Origin: Areca catechu
Lineage: Eukaryota > Streptophyta > Magnoliopsida > Arecales > Arecaceae
Length of the DNA stretch: 64,000 nt
Direction: 5' to 3'
NCBI GenBank assembly: GCA_021397845.1
Contig: CM038044.1
Coordinates: forward strand, 85,817,942-85,881,941
This document shows, piece by piece, positions 44,574-56,214 of this stretch. Position 1 is the first letter of the stretch. Each line of letters opens with the position of its first letter. Below the pieces are notes generated by a model, which was given only the letters and a program-made list of their open reading frames with translations, did not search any database and had not been told where the DNA came from. A program made the position numbers and the translations under genes.

Positions 44574-44640
44574 TAACATTATATATAAATAAATAAATAA
44601 AATAAAATATAAAAGTTTACATGGCATCATCAAAGTAATC
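44439..44640. repeat. AT-rich stretch with (AAT)n
   Basis: TATA-like low-complexity DNA, then about 13 AAT units at 44531-44571 and an (AAAT)n run. Nothing else seen. Confidence 0.8.
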
Positions 44641-44808
44641 GGTTTTCAGGAGAGTATTGTTTCACATGAGTTCAAGGAGGGAATTAGGGCAAGGTTGTTG
44701 GTTAAGCTTGAAAAGCAGGCTCTTTCTGATCCGTGCCACGATACTCATTTCTTCGGATTTGGATCAAGGAGGGGTGAGGCGAAGGCGGAGAAGCCTGGCA
44801 GGAAAAAG

Positions 44809-44825
44809 GGCGGCGGCGGCGGCGG
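44809..44825. repeat. (CGG)n in the FAN1-like 5' region
   Basis: Five to six CGG units, 20 bp before the presumed start codon. Confidence 0.85.
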
Positions 44826-44843
44826 TCAGGGCATCCCGTATCC

Positions 44844-45216
44844 ATGCTCCACGGCCGAGAGAGCCTGGTCCGGCTCATCGGAAAGCGGCGGCGGACCTTT
44901 TCCTCCCCCCTCGCCCGACATCTTCGCCCGCAGGCAATCCCTTTCCTCCTTTCTTATTTCTTTCGTCCTTCATCTATTCCTCTTGTCTTCAGACTTGAAT
45001 GAATGCTTGGCCTGTTTTTATACCTTCAGAATCCTTCTGGTACTCCTTTGGAATACAAGAGGAGTGCTGCGAAGAGGCGGCCTTTCCCATCTTCGGTGGA
45101 AGAGGAAGCACCACCTCCGAAACAATTGGACGAAATCCACGGCGCAGATTGGGTTTCATGCCCCGTTTGTGGTAACTCTATTCGTGGGACGGATTACAAT
45201 GTGAATTCTCATCTGG
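44844..45216 (+). pseudogene. FAN1: Exon 1 of a FAN1-like structure-specific nuclease, frame broken
   Basis: From ATG 44844 it reads MLHGRESLVRLIGKRRR, the conserved N-terminus of plant Fanconi-associated nuclease 1. Near the end comes SCPVCGNSIRGTDYNVNSHL, a UBZ-type zinc finger (CxxC...H) that lacks its last ligand because the exon ends there. CTGG|GTAAGA at 45217 is a good splice donor in the expected place. A TGA at 45000-45002 and wording in neighbouring frames show at least one frameshift pair between, so this copy is broken unless the assembly is wrong. The virus-type nuclease domain is not in the window. The rest of the gene may be lost or far downstream. Confidence 0.7.
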
Positions 45217-45467
45217 GTAAGATGACTTTGCCTTGACTTATTGCCCTTGATGTGTTCGACTTAATATTTAGGCAAATGATTTACTTGATATATGTATGCT
45301 TTAATGGATCTACATACGATGGCTTGATGCCTGAATTGAACTTGCTTGCTTGTGATTGTTTCACAATGAGCATCAGCTTTGTTATCTCATGACTGATAGG
45401 ATTTGGGTAGATTGGAGCTGCTGGCTATCCTTTTGAAACATTTTAGTATTATATAATGTGGTTGTGA
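45217..45467 (+). other. Start of FAN1-like intron 1
   Basis: T-rich intron-like sequence after the splice donor. No coding signal. Confidence 0.45.
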
Positions 45468-45663
45468 TTGGTTGAGGATGGGATACTGTTTGGTGGTTAT
45501 TTATTGGGATCTGTGGTGGGAAAGGAACGACGGAGTCTTTAGTAATGGAGCTTCTTGTTCATTTCAAGTTATCCATCAAGTTAAACAGCTGGTGTCTAAT
45601 TGGTTTGAGCGTGTTAGTGATAAAAAGTGGAAAAGTCAGTGCCAATCCCTAAATCTTTTGTGA
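45468..45663 (+). pseudogene. LINE reverse transcriptase C-terminal scrap (zf-RVT)
   Basis: An open stretch reads YWDLWWERNDGVFSNGA, then VIHQVKQLVSNWF, the last conserved block of plant L1-type LINE ORF2 proteins (the W..W.ERN motif). The upstream RT is absent, as expected for a 5'-truncated insertion. No clear poly-A tail or target duplication was found. Confidence 0.6.
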
Positions 45664-47999
45664 TAAGTGTTCTGACCTGTACTTGTTCCATCTTTTTATC
45701 CTGGGTTTGCCTTAACCAACTGGTTGTACTGTTTTCCTTTCAAAAATTTGTTAGCCTTAGCTAACTGTTTGTGTTGGTTTTCCTCTCAAAAAATTGGATT
45801 GGCACTGTCCAATTCTTTCCTGAAAGTAATGATGCAGTTATGATTTTGTTGTGCTGTGGCTATTCTATTTCATAATTTAATGTTGCAATATGCTAGTCAC
45901 TTTCATAAATTTGACTGCTTCACAGCCTTTTCTTACTTTGGCCAAATGTAATTTGTTCATGACCATCGTTACTTTGGGTTGGTCTTGTGGAAGATTTATA
46001 ATCATTCAGGATTACAGTGAAAATTTCTATGCCAAGAAAATGAACATTCTGATAAGGATATTAATTTAAGGACCATTTTTCCCTATACAATTTTTGTTTT
46101 TGAAATGGAGTGCTTGCATTTCTTCTGGAATCTCATTTCTCTTTTTTGACTTAGTGATCTGCTAGTTTAGTTTGAGGACTAGACCCTTTCCTCTATTTGA
46201 TTATTACCAATTGGATGTGTCCTTGTCAACTTGGTGGGCCATTTGGAGAAAAGCATAAAATCAAACTCTACTTTAGCTGAAGAGGACTTCCTTGATGGGA
46301 ATTTGCCACTCAGGCAATTACCTATATGAGTGATTGTCAAGTGACCGTAGGACAAGAATTGCATCCATTAACAGACTCTTAACACTTCTCCTCACTTAGC
46401 CTCTTGTATGTTACTCTACTTTGCTTCATGTATATTTAGAGTTCTTTGCAGCCTTTTGAGTGTACTAAGAGCTAGTCTTGGGATGCTGGAAAAGGCTTCT
46501 AATGGCTCTGATGCTGAAACTGATGTAGCAACAGGTCTGAAATCTATGTTGTTGGTTTTATGCTTCAGGATATTTGATCTTTTTTGTATAAAATAATATA
46601 CTTAGGAAATTTTGGTTGGTTTTGGACTCAATTTAATGACTAGATGGCCTAAATGGTTTTGGTATGTTGGGTATGTATTAGGATTTAGATGCTAATATGG
46701 ACATCAAATGCTTAAAATAAGGTTTATTAATTTATAAATCCTGGAGAAATTGGCTTGCTGCAATTTTGTTGGAGGGCTTTGGTTTTAGTCTCAAAACAAC
46801 TATTAAGTGATCTAACTTGGCTGTTTTCTACTAAAGTGGATGGTTTAATATATTAACTTCAAGGATCTAGGTCTTAAATAGTGATTGTAAAAATTAGTAT
46901 CAGTTTGGTTCAAGAAAAAGCTATGCAGACAGCTTAAATGGTAGTTATCCTAAAAATTAAAGGACAAATGCCATTAACATTCTTAAGAGCACCAACTTAT
47001 GTTCACTTGGGATTTCCTCAAGGACTTGTTTCATACAGAAACAAGAAAGCAGCTTCACTTTTTGGTGTTAGAGTTTCTGCCATGGAGAAGGGTGGAGATG
47101 ATCCTCTGAAATGCTTGTAGGAGATGGTTAAAAAGGATGGAGGTTACATGTTCGCTGATTCAGATTATCATTAAATAAAATCTCTTGTTCTGTCTTCATC
47201 AAGGAAATTACTAGGGGTTTCAATGGAGATGGTGAACAAACCTCTATGGGCTGATGGAAGATGTTGGCAGTGGCCATTGAAAACCTATAAAAAGATGTCC
47301 TAAGGCTGGTTCTAATGCTCATTGATATTTTTTGGGGTACAAAAGCCTTGATTTGGAATTTGTTGGATGATATGGGGCCCTGTTGAAGCCTTTCTTAGGG
47401 TCAACTAGTCATTATAAAATCTCAATTTTATGTTTTGCAGCAGTACTATAATGTTGGTTCAGCTTTATGAATGTTTTCTCAAGTTTTTAGAGTCCGGAGT
47501 TTTTTTTTAATTTTCCAGATTTTCTGGACATGGGCTGTCATGGGGCTCATGGACTGTATTTTAGTTCTATTTATGTTTTGGAGCTTTATTTATGGTCTTA
47601 GGAGTAATTTCTGTGATTTTTCGTATGCAATTATGCTTGCTTTTATAATTTTGTGTTGCAATTCTAACCCTAAGTGTGATGCCTACAGGATTCTAGGTGT
47701 GATTCCTAGATAATCTTTCTTTTCTTCTTCCTTTTCTTTAATTACAGCACCCTAAAACCTAAAATTCAGCTCCAATTCCATCCTCGCCATACCCTAGGAA
47801 CCACACATCCATCAATTAGCTTTTGGATTCACAAAACCAACAAAATTTTTATTTCCATTTTTCTTTTTTGAGCTCACATAAAACCCTCAAAACTTCATCT
47901 TTTTGACCTTATTTTGCACCTAAATTGCGTCCTGTACATATACCAACATAGACCCTTCTTACACAAATTCCCTACAATTTTTAGCCCAAAATGATCCAT
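45664..47999. other. Intron-like and unassigned sequence
   Basis: T-rich sequence with short open stretches and no gene I can support. A possible short exon at about 46480-46532 (acid/serine-rich words, then ACAG|GTCTGA) could belong to the FAN1-like gene, but I cannot confirm it. The stretch from about 47700 looks like a retroelement leader. Confidence 0.35.
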
Positions 48000-48002
48000 T
48001 AA

Positions 48003-48507
48003 GGGCTCGTTCTTTTGCAGATAAAAAATTTAGCTGGGAATCTATATTTTTTTGAGTAAAATTTTTCAAGCAATATTTAGACAGGAAAATGATTTTTTCA
48101 TGTTCTTTTATGCATGGAAAAGTAGTTTCGAAATTTGTTATCCATGTTCTTTTACGTTATTTCTTTCCTGGATAAGTTGTTAAAATTTATCCATATTTTT
48201 TATAACATTCTTTTTGGGGACTAGAGTTTGGGGGTAGTGGACAACTGAGTTATTGGGCATTGAATAGGAGGCATGGGAAATCAGGAAGAGGGCATTTTAG
48301 GAATAAAATTAAATGTTTATTTTACCGGTTGGTGGGAAAATAATTTAGCCACCTTCTAGATAAGTCAGATTTTTTCACTAATTCATAGATAAATGCTATC
48401 CAGGGAAAGTAACTTACCCATTTTGAAAAGTGCAAGAACATGGATAAGTTGGTTAAAGAAAAGTTGTCCAAGTTTTTTATGATATTTATCCATAAAAGAG
48501 CAGGCCC
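48003..48507. mobile_element. Tourist/PIF-Harbinger-type MITE, 505 bp
   Basis: Left end GGGCTCGTTCTTTTGCAGAT and right end, complemented, GGGCCTGCTCTTTTATGGAT. TAA flanks both sides (48000-48002 and 48508-48510), the 3-bp duplication of this superfamily. No coding capacity. Confidence 0.8.
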
Positions 48508-48639
48508 TAAACATCATTGCATTTTTCCTAATCAAGGTTGTCCTACACCTTAAAGAATTACATCAAATTGGTGGGCCACTTAAGTTGTGGACCTCCCTCA
48601 CAACATAGAACAAGATAACTAGTCTAAGATCAACCATGC

Positions 48640-50262
48640 TAACTAGTCTAAGCTTAGGATTCTTGTTGATAGTGGAAGTTCGGCTAATGTTTTATTTTAC
48701 GATGCCTTTGTTCGGATAAATCTATCTGAAAATCAATTGAGAAGAGTCTCAACCACCCTAGTTGACTTTTTTGGGGACTCTATCGGGATTGATGGAGAAA
48801 TTACTCCATCCATCACATTTGACTCCATGATGAAGTACAGTCTACCTTATTTTCATTGTTGTTCGGATTCCTTTAATATATAATACCATCCTTGAACGTC
48901 CAGGGCTAAACAAGCTAGATGCAATTATTTCAACCCAACAATTTCTTGTCCATTTTCTGACAAGAAATAGAGTCAGGGAGATGCACGGGATCAAAAACTG
49001 GCCCAACAGCATTTTATGATGTCAACTAGAGTACAGAAGACCAGTGAAGTGTTGACTACCGAGCAATTAGACCAAAGGGAGACAAAAGAGAGAACCTGCT
49101 GAGCAGTTACTTTCCTTTCCATTAAAAAAAGACCCCTTCAAAATTGTACATATTGGAGCCTCCTGCTTTAGAAGGAATGGGACCGACTACTAGAGTTTCT
49201 CTGGCAAAATGCAGATATCTTTGTCTGGTCAGCACCCAACATGCTGGGATTTCTTCCGAGGTCATTATCCATAAATTGAATATCGATCCTAAGTTCAAAT
49301 CAATTCGGCAGAAGAAGAGAAGCTTTATCCTTGAGAGCTAGAAGGCCATTGATAAAGAGGTCGATAAACTTTTGATCATTGGATTCATCCAAGAAGCTCA
49401 TTATCTCGACTAGTTGGTCAATATTGTTATGGTCAAAAAAGCTAACGACAAGTGAAGAATCTGCATTGACTATAGCGATCTGAATAAAGCATGCTTAAAG
49501 GACAGTTTGCCACTGTCAAGATCGATCAATTAGTCGATGCTACTTCTAGACACAAGTTTCTCAATTTTATGGATACTTTCTCAGGATACAACCAAATAAG
49601 GGTGGCTCCCAAGGACGAGAACACTGCTTTTGTCATCGAAAAATATATTTATTATTATAAAGTAATGCCTTTTGATCTTAAAAATGCATGGGCCACCTAT
49701 TAGAGACTAGTCAATAAAGTTTTCAAAGACCAACTTGGTCAGAATATGGAGGTTTATATGGACGATATGCTCGTCAAAAGTTTTGAAGAAGCCGATCATA
49801 TCAAGGACTTGAAAGAAACCTTTGGCGCCCTTCGTCAACACCAAATGAAGTTGAATCCGAGTAAGTGGCCTTTGATGTTACCGCTAGCAAGTTCCTCGGA
49901 TTTTTAGTCCCAAAGTGGGGTATCGAAGCAAATTCAGAAAAAAATTAAGGCCATTCTTAACGTGAGGCATTTGACTTCCAATAAAGAAGTACAATAGTTA
50001 ATCGGGCACATTACGACACTTTGTCATTTCATCTCCAAATCTGCCGAGCGCTGTTTGCCTTTCTTCAAAGTTCTTCGGCGGATAAATGACTTCACTTGGA
50101 GGGACGAATGCCGACAAGCTTTCGAGAAATTGAAAAAGATTTTTGGTTCTCCACCTCTACTCTAAACCAGAAGTCAGAGAAGAACTTTACTAATATCTCG
50201 TTGCTTCCTCGGAAGCAGTCAGCTCCATGCTCATTCGGTTAGATGACAAAGGAGTCCAAAAG
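48640..50262 (+). pseudogene. Tat-type Ty3/gypsy pol relic
   Basis: Protease words RILVDSGSSANVLFYDAF (about 48655) with DSG intact. The RT N-terminus is HKLNIDPKFKSIRQKKRSF (about 49275), followed by RICIDYSDLNKACLKDS. A second frame (49491-49703) carries DTFSGYNQIRVAPKDENTAF and YKVMPFDLKNAWATY, then a broken VYMDDMLVKS (the family has VYVDDMLVKS). RNase H scraps run to about 50240. Stops and frameshifts are throughout. It belongs to the non-chromodomain Tat branch, unlike the other gypsy elements here. Element E is inserted at 50262/50263. Confidence 0.8.
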
Positions 50263-51788
50263 TGATGTATGAACGATTTGAGATCGGTAATTGATTAACA
50301 CAATTCATAAAGCACTAACCAAATAATGATAATTCTAATCAAGTTTAAGACACGTTGCTAAAAGAAGAATTATCAGATTAAACTAGACCATAAATTGTTG
50401 TCCTAAGAACAAGCAATTTAAAACTATATGAAACTCAGGTGGATGGTGTTTAGGAAAACATCCAAATTAAGATAGTCCTAAAATATATGAGATCTATATA
50501 TAACAAAGATAATAGGACATCTCACAAAATTACCAAACAACGAATTCAATTTATTTGTGGAAATATACTTACGAGACAAGCCAAATCAGAACCTTGGAAG
50601 AGTTAGACCACTTATAGAGCTGACTTCAATGGTTTGGATTTGTGATGATTCAGATTTCGGTCATTGGAATCTGGATCTTGACTTCTCGATTGATCAGCTT
50701 CTTCATGGAAGGCTTTTAAAGACAGGACTAGGTGTTGAAGAACCTAGAATTCACTTGGAAACAAGATGCTTGGATTGGGAGAATCCAAGGGCTGATCCCA
50801 GCTCCAAAACTCCTTGAAATATTCTAGAAAAATTTGTATAGGTGCATGAGATTGTAGGGAACAAGATTAGATAATTGATGGTGGGTTTGGACGTGATGTG
50901 GATGGGTGGAGAAGCTTGGTAGAGGCGATGCTCAGGAAAATCCGGGTACAATTTTCTGCATGCAAATAAGACTTGGAAAACTTCAAAAAAAATGATTTCA
51001 AAGATCCATAGGTTGGAGAAGAAGCTCCTGGATGTTGGGCTTCCAAGAAAAAATGGGAAGTAATTTGGATGTGGGGTTAGGGATTTGTGGAGGTTGGAAG
51101 GTTGCTGGCACAGAAATCCGGCATCAAGACGTGAAGAAAAACAAAGAGCGAAGATGGGCCTCTCACCCTCCCTTGCGGGTGCTATGGATCTCTCACCCTC
51201 TCCCTCTCGGAGCAATCACACCAAACATGGTGAAGACAAAAATAAATCAGCAATTTTCGTTGATTTAATATCTTGAGTACATCTTTTTTTATAGATCCAT
51301 GAAAGAGCCATAGTCTAAGTAGGAATATAAGTCCCAAACCTAATGCAAATCTATGATGACTAAAGACTTGACTTAGAAGGAGTCATAAGTGTGGAAGGAT
51401 AGCTAGGGGTGCCACATTATTTTCCATGCCATGAAAAAAGGGGTGGCATAAATATGGAGTGGCAAGAATTGGTGAGGCACCAACTTAAGCTTTATGCACA
51501 CTAGTTTCTTTCATAAGTCATGTTCACACTTTGGTTCCAATACTTAATCAAAATAACTTAATTAAATCAAGCAAATTAGGGGATTATACTTGATTTAACT
51601 CAAAATACAGACTCAATTGATTTAATTGACTAAAATAAGATAAAATTGATTTTGACTTGATTGGATCGGACTAAAATTGAATTGAAGGGCTTCAATTGGC
51701 TACTTCTGGGTTCCAGTATGCTGCTTCCTCAATCCAAATAGGCTATAACTTTGATGATTTCCTTTTGATTGCTTTGGTAGCCGCACCA
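50263..51788 (-). repeat. 3' LTR of element E
   Basis: Plus-strand ends TGATGTATGAACG and TGGTAGCCGCACCA (1526 bp); the first 360 bp match 58546-58907. TCCTTGCGGCGGGAAGAA next to it is the complemented polypurine-side sequence. Confidence 0.85.
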
Positions 51789-51799
51789 ATTTCCTTGCG

Positions 51800-52126
51800 G
51801 CGGGAAGAACTTGACCTCGTCGAGTATGGATCGACATTGCTATGGTATCGCTTGAGTAAATCTTGGTTGATGCGCTGCAGCTCCTTTTGAGTGATCCAAG
51901 TGTCTTCCGACTTCGATTGTCCTCACCATCGAATCAGGTATTGTTGATGGCCTCGACTCCTAGTAGAAATGATCTCCTTGTCCAAGATTTTTTCAATCTG
52001 GTCTTGTTTTGTCAAGGTTTTTATTTATGGACATTCAGGTATAGGCTTGCTCTTAAAAGATGGATTGATCCAAATGGCTTACCAGGAATCGTTGCTAGCT
52101 CTTTATAAGCAATAAGATCAGATATT
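51800..52126 (-). pseudogene. Chromodomain and integrase tail of element E
   Basis: Minus-strand words SDLIAYKELATIPGKPFG, then YLIRW, EDTWITQKELQRINQDLL and YHSNVDPYS, in more than one frame. They match the end of A and B pol. Non-functional. Confidence 0.7.
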
Positions 52127-52135
52127 ATTAAAAAT

Positions 52136-52464
52136 AAGGATCGTTGAATCAGTATCGGGACTTGTATTGGTCAGCAATCGGTATGGTAAGGTACCATACC
52201 ATACCGGGACTTGAATCGTGTTCTATGAAATTGAGAAAAAACCTCCCCCACTTTTGCTACAATGTCCAATCCGAACCAGGCCTGAATCGATCGAATTGCA
52301 CTGGTACGAGCATGTACCGTATTGTACCATTTCGATCCGGTTCGAGATTTTTTGAATGGTCTAGAGGTTCGAATAATTTTCCATGGCCGAACCATGCCGG
52401 TTTCTAGCTGGTTTGTTCAGTATGCCCTGAATCGGGCAGTTCAGAATGGTACGGAAAATCCTGA
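52136..52464. mobile_element. Possible non-autonomous DNA transposon with 9-bp duplication
   Basis: It splits the integrase tail of E between FN and ISDL words. Flanks ATTAAAAAT (52127-52135) and ATTAAAAGT (52465-52473) look like a 9-bp target duplication with one change, as for Mutator-like elements. Terminal similarity is weak (AGGAT only). Internal words (GGCCGAACCATGC, TAGCTGGTTTG) recur at 62041-62260. Confidence 0.45.
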
Positions 52465-52483
52465 TTAAAAGTATAACCGATTA

Positions 52484-52807
52484 CTGCTAAGGTGGTAGCC
52501 CAGCTAGTTGGGATCTTGCCTCACAACCAACTGGTCACGGGTTCGAGGTGTGACTGCGGAAGATTCGATTAAATTCAGGGGGTATCCCCCTGAGGTCCAT
52601 GACAGTTGGGTGACTGAGAGGTCAGGATCTTTTTTCCTTCCTTGTTCTGATCAGCTGGTACCTTGGTATTGTCGGATTGACGTACTCATCCTTAGATGGG
52701 GAAGGCTATGAAAATCCAGCGCCTTAAATCGAACATTTTCTGGTGGGGTGGGGGCCTGTGAGGGTAGCTATGCCAGATTTATCCCCCTATCCCTTTCACT
52801 TACCAGA
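52484..52807 (+). mobile_element. tRNA-derived SINE, about 324 bp
   Basis: A polymerase III A-box-like stretch (GGTAGCCAGCTAGTTGG, about 52495-52511) and a B box (GGTTCGAGG, 52540-52548) have the usual spacing. 16-bp flanks AAAAGTATAACCGATT (52468-52483) and AAAAGTATAACTGATT (52808-52823) form a target duplication with one mismatch, which fits target-primed insertion. It lies inside the integrase C-terminus of E. Family not identified. Confidence 0.82.
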
Positions 52808-52823
52808 AAAAGTATAACTGATT

Positions 52824-53960
52824 CTTAATTCTGGGGGTAAGTTCTGAACATACACATTCGATTTAATTTTTTTATAATTTTAAAAGGGCCTGCTCCTCGA
52901 GCATGCAATTTTTTTATGGTCCCTAGTGGGAACCATTCAGGTTTAATCCTAATTATGACAGTCTCCTGCAAATTCTTTGACTTATGCATATTTGCCATTT
53001 GCTTATTGCTGCATTAATTGCGTTAATTCTTTTATTGATCTCGTTATGCAGACTCCTAACATGTCGGGCAAATGACTCAGCAAATCTAGCCACTCTAGCA
53101 TGCATAGGCAAAGGAATGAGGTCAACTGGTTTTCTGGGTTGATAACTATGAATTACCTCAAATGGACTCATATATATGGACCTATTTACTAAACTATTGT
53201 ATGCAAATTCAGCTTGGGATAATAAAAGATCCCAATTTCTAGCTAACAGGTTTCCAAGGTTCCTATTTACTACTTTAATTTGGCTGTCTCTTTGCATATG
53301 GTAGTCGGAGGAGAATTTAACTTTTGTGCCTAATATGTGCCAAAGGATTTTCTAAAAGTAGCTCATAAATCTAATATCCCTATCGTATATTATAGTTTTG
53401 GAAAGTCCGTATAGCTTGACAACTTCATCAAGGAATATCCTAGCAATTCTAGATGCATCAGACGTTGGGGAACCTTGGATAAAATGGGCCATTTTAGAGA
53501 TCCGGTCTACTACTACTAAAATTGAATCATGTCTATGGGCTGTCCTAGGCAAGCCTAAGACAACATCCATGCTAACGTCTTGCTAAGGATAGTTAGGTAT
53601 GGGAAGTGGTGTGTATAGGCCAATATTCTATTTCAGATGCTTGGTTACAGTGCAAGTTCTACATTGAGCAACTATTCTAGCTACATCTCATTTGAAGCTA
53701 GGCTAGAAGAATTTGTATTTTACTGATTCAATGATTTTATTCTTGCCAAAGTGTCCAGCTAATCCTCCTGTGTATTTTCTATACAAGGAAATCCATAACA
53801 GAAGTACAGGAGATATGCAACTTGGTTCTTTTGAATAAGTAACCATCCTGAAGGCCAAATTTGCTATACTCTAGATGGTCCTTGAAGCAAAGTGGAGTAA
53901 ATTTCCTTGAAATCTGGACACTCTTCATAGCTCTCTTTCAACTTGTCAGAATCTAGTCAC
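52824..53960 (-). pseudogene. Integrase of element E, decayed
   Basis: Minus strand: the core start VLGLPRTAHRHDSILVVVDR and KMAHFIQGSPTSDASRIARI, then KTIIYDRDIRFMSYF with the second catalytic D. The segment NSLVNRSIYMSPFEVIHSYQ comes in a later frame (53297-52953), then RPE/FPLGTIKKLHARG words. The zinc-finger part lies in broken frames to about 53960. Several stops. Confidence 0.8.
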
Positions 53961-55370
53961 TTCTACACTAATGTGGATAATAAGGTATACTTATGGCTAA
54001 GAGCATTAGTTTTGATACCTGCATGATGTTTAAGGACAAAAGTGTATGCTTGGAAAAATTCGGCCCACTTTCTATGCTTATGGTTTAGTTTCTTTTAGGA
54101 GTTCAGGAATTGGAGGGCCTCATGGTCAGAATGCAAGACAAATTATTGTGGTAACAACTAGTGTCTCAATATCTTATGGCTTGCACTACCGTATATAATT
54201 CCTTATCGTAGGTAGAGTACCTTAATTTGGCATCATTTAGTTTTTCGCTAAAGTACTCTATTGGATGACCTTCTTAACTAAGGATACTGCTTATTCCTAT
54301 ATCTGAGGCATTACATGTGATTTCAAATACTTTTGACAAATCTGGTAGTTGCAAGACAGGGGCATAGTTCATCTTGTTCTTAATGTCTTGGAAAGCTTTA
54401 TCGATGGTTTTGGTCCATTTGAAAGCTCCGTTGCTGATACAATCGATGATTGGAGCTATAATGGTACCGAATCCCTTAATGAACCTACAGTAAAAGATCG
54501 CTAGGCCATGGAAGCTACGTACGTCATGGACGCTTTAGGGTACAGGTCGTTCGACTATTGCTCTTACCTTTTCGAGATATGTGAACACTTCATTGGGTGT
54601 GATGACAATCTAAGAAAATAATTCAGTCAGTTATGAAATCACATTTCTTAAGATTTTCGTATAGGCTTTCCATCTAAGGTTTGGTAAACTTGTCGAAGAT
54701 GGTCCAAATGTTTTAGATTAGGATGTTGTCAAAGTATACGATTACAAATAATCTAATAAAGGCTCGTAATACTTGATTCATTAGTCTCATAAAGGTACTA
54801 GGGGCATTTGATAGTCCAAAGGGCATGATCATCCATTCATACAAGCCATCTTTCGTCTTGAAGGTGGTCTTCCACTCATCTCCTGGTCTGATTCTAACAT
54901 GATGGTAACCACTCTGAAGATTTACCTTAAAAAAGATTGTCTCCGACCATCATGTCAAGCATGTCATCTAGTCTAGGGATGGGGAATCGATATTTGGTAG
55001 TAATTTTGTTTATTGCATGGCTATCCACATACATCCTCCAAGTTCCGTCTTTCTTTGGAGTTAATAGTGTAGGGATTGTGCAAGGGCTAAGATTTTCCCT
55101 AAAAATCTTTTTTCTTAAAAGTTCTCCAACTTGCCTCTATAACTCGAAATGCTCGGTAGGATTTAGCCTATAGTGGGATAAATTGGACAGGGTTAATCCT
55201 GGAACTAGATCTATCGCATGCTTGATTTCCCTCATGGATGGTAGGTGGTTGGGTAGATCCTCACGAAAAATATCTTTAAATTTGCTAAGAAGGGCTGCCA
55301 CTTCAAGGGGATACTCGGTTGGGAATTTCTTATTGGCTGCTACAACGATCAACATCCAGATAGAAGATCC
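53961..55370 (-). pseudogene. Reverse transcriptase and RNase H of element E, decayed
   Basis: From 55355: VAALLSKFKDIFREDLPNHL and IKHAIDLVPGLTLSNLSHYR (RT N-terminus), then KDGTWRMYV and YRFPIPRLDDML words near 55040-54950, and a gypsy RT palm in scattered frames to about 54700. RNase H words such as YSTYDKELYTVVQA lie near 54220. The order matches C. Many stops and frameshifts. Confidence 0.8.
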
Positions 55371-55870
55371 CTCAACTAACCCTTTCTTTAACTCTTTAAC
55401 ACTAATTAGATGAAGGCTTTTCTTATCTTTCGGTCCACTGGGTTTCTTGGTCTCCTTTTTCTAAAGTGGTTCAGGATTTATGGTGATCTTCTTGCCTTCA
55501 TGGATAAATGAGTAGGAATTTGAGCAACCATACAAGGTGACATTGTTGTCGAACAGCCATGGTCTACCTAGGATGATGCTACCAATTGCCATGGATAGGA
55601 CATCACACCAGACTTGATCCTGATATTAGTTAAATAGGATAGGTACGTGGCATCTATACTTTATGGAGATTGAAAAGGTATCTATCCAAAACATTATAGG
55701 ATTTTCGGTGGTCGACTGAGGTTAATCCTAAGTGTTTCATAGCATCATTAGAAATAGCATTGATGCAGCTTTCATTGTCCATAATCAGTTTATATACCTT
55801 TTCGCCAATCTTGACAAAGGTATGAAAGATGGTGATCTGTTGCCAGTCCTCTCACTCTTGGGCCCGGGTA
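55371..55870 (-). pseudogene. Protease region of element E
   Basis: KLIMDNESCINAISNDAMK near 55780-55730 aligns with the protease active site of C, but the DSG triplet reads D-N-E, so the catalytic motif is lost. IILGRPWL-like words follow near 55570. Confidence 0.7.
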
Positions 55871-56034
55871 AGGATGCACCTAACAACTCTTATCCTAAGA
55901 TCCTCATCAGGTTTTATGAACTCATTTACCATATTAGTGTTAGCTTCATAGACTTCTATATTTTTCACCGGACCCTCAGGAGTGTCATTCTATTGGTTCA
56001 ACTATGTGTAGTGCACGGAAATGATACTGTCCAG

Positions 56035-56214
56035 CAAAGTGTCCAATCCTATGACATCTAAGGCACTTAGCATTTGAGCTATTTCCTTTTTAGGATTCAG
56101 TCGTGATTCCTTTATCTTCTCTATAAATTAGTGGATTCGTGGGTGCAGGTCGGCTAATAGGTGTTTGATTTATTCTTGGTTTGGGGCCTAAAGACACGGG
56201 CTTGTTATGATCTA
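56035..56214 (-). pseudogene. Zinc knuckle end of gag, element E
   Basis: CLRCHRIGHFAGQY near 56080-56035 is a CX2CX4H knuckle with its last Cys replaced by Tyr. Upstream is the arginine/proline-rich gag tail. It is separated from the rest of gag by the inserted segment. Confidence 0.65.

Noticed and set aside
44695..45204. A 169-codon plus-strand frame over the FAN1-like exon
   Set aside because: GC-driven frame that conflicts with the conserved N-terminus and zinc finger. Only a short part may reflect a frameshifted piece of the real exon.
46938..47120. Short plus-strand frame in intron-like DNA
   Set aside because: No conserved motif or splice support.
52484..52560. Possible tRNA gene
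   Set aside because: A and B boxes are present but no acceptor stem or CCA-side pairing is seen, and the long tail and target duplication fit a SINE.
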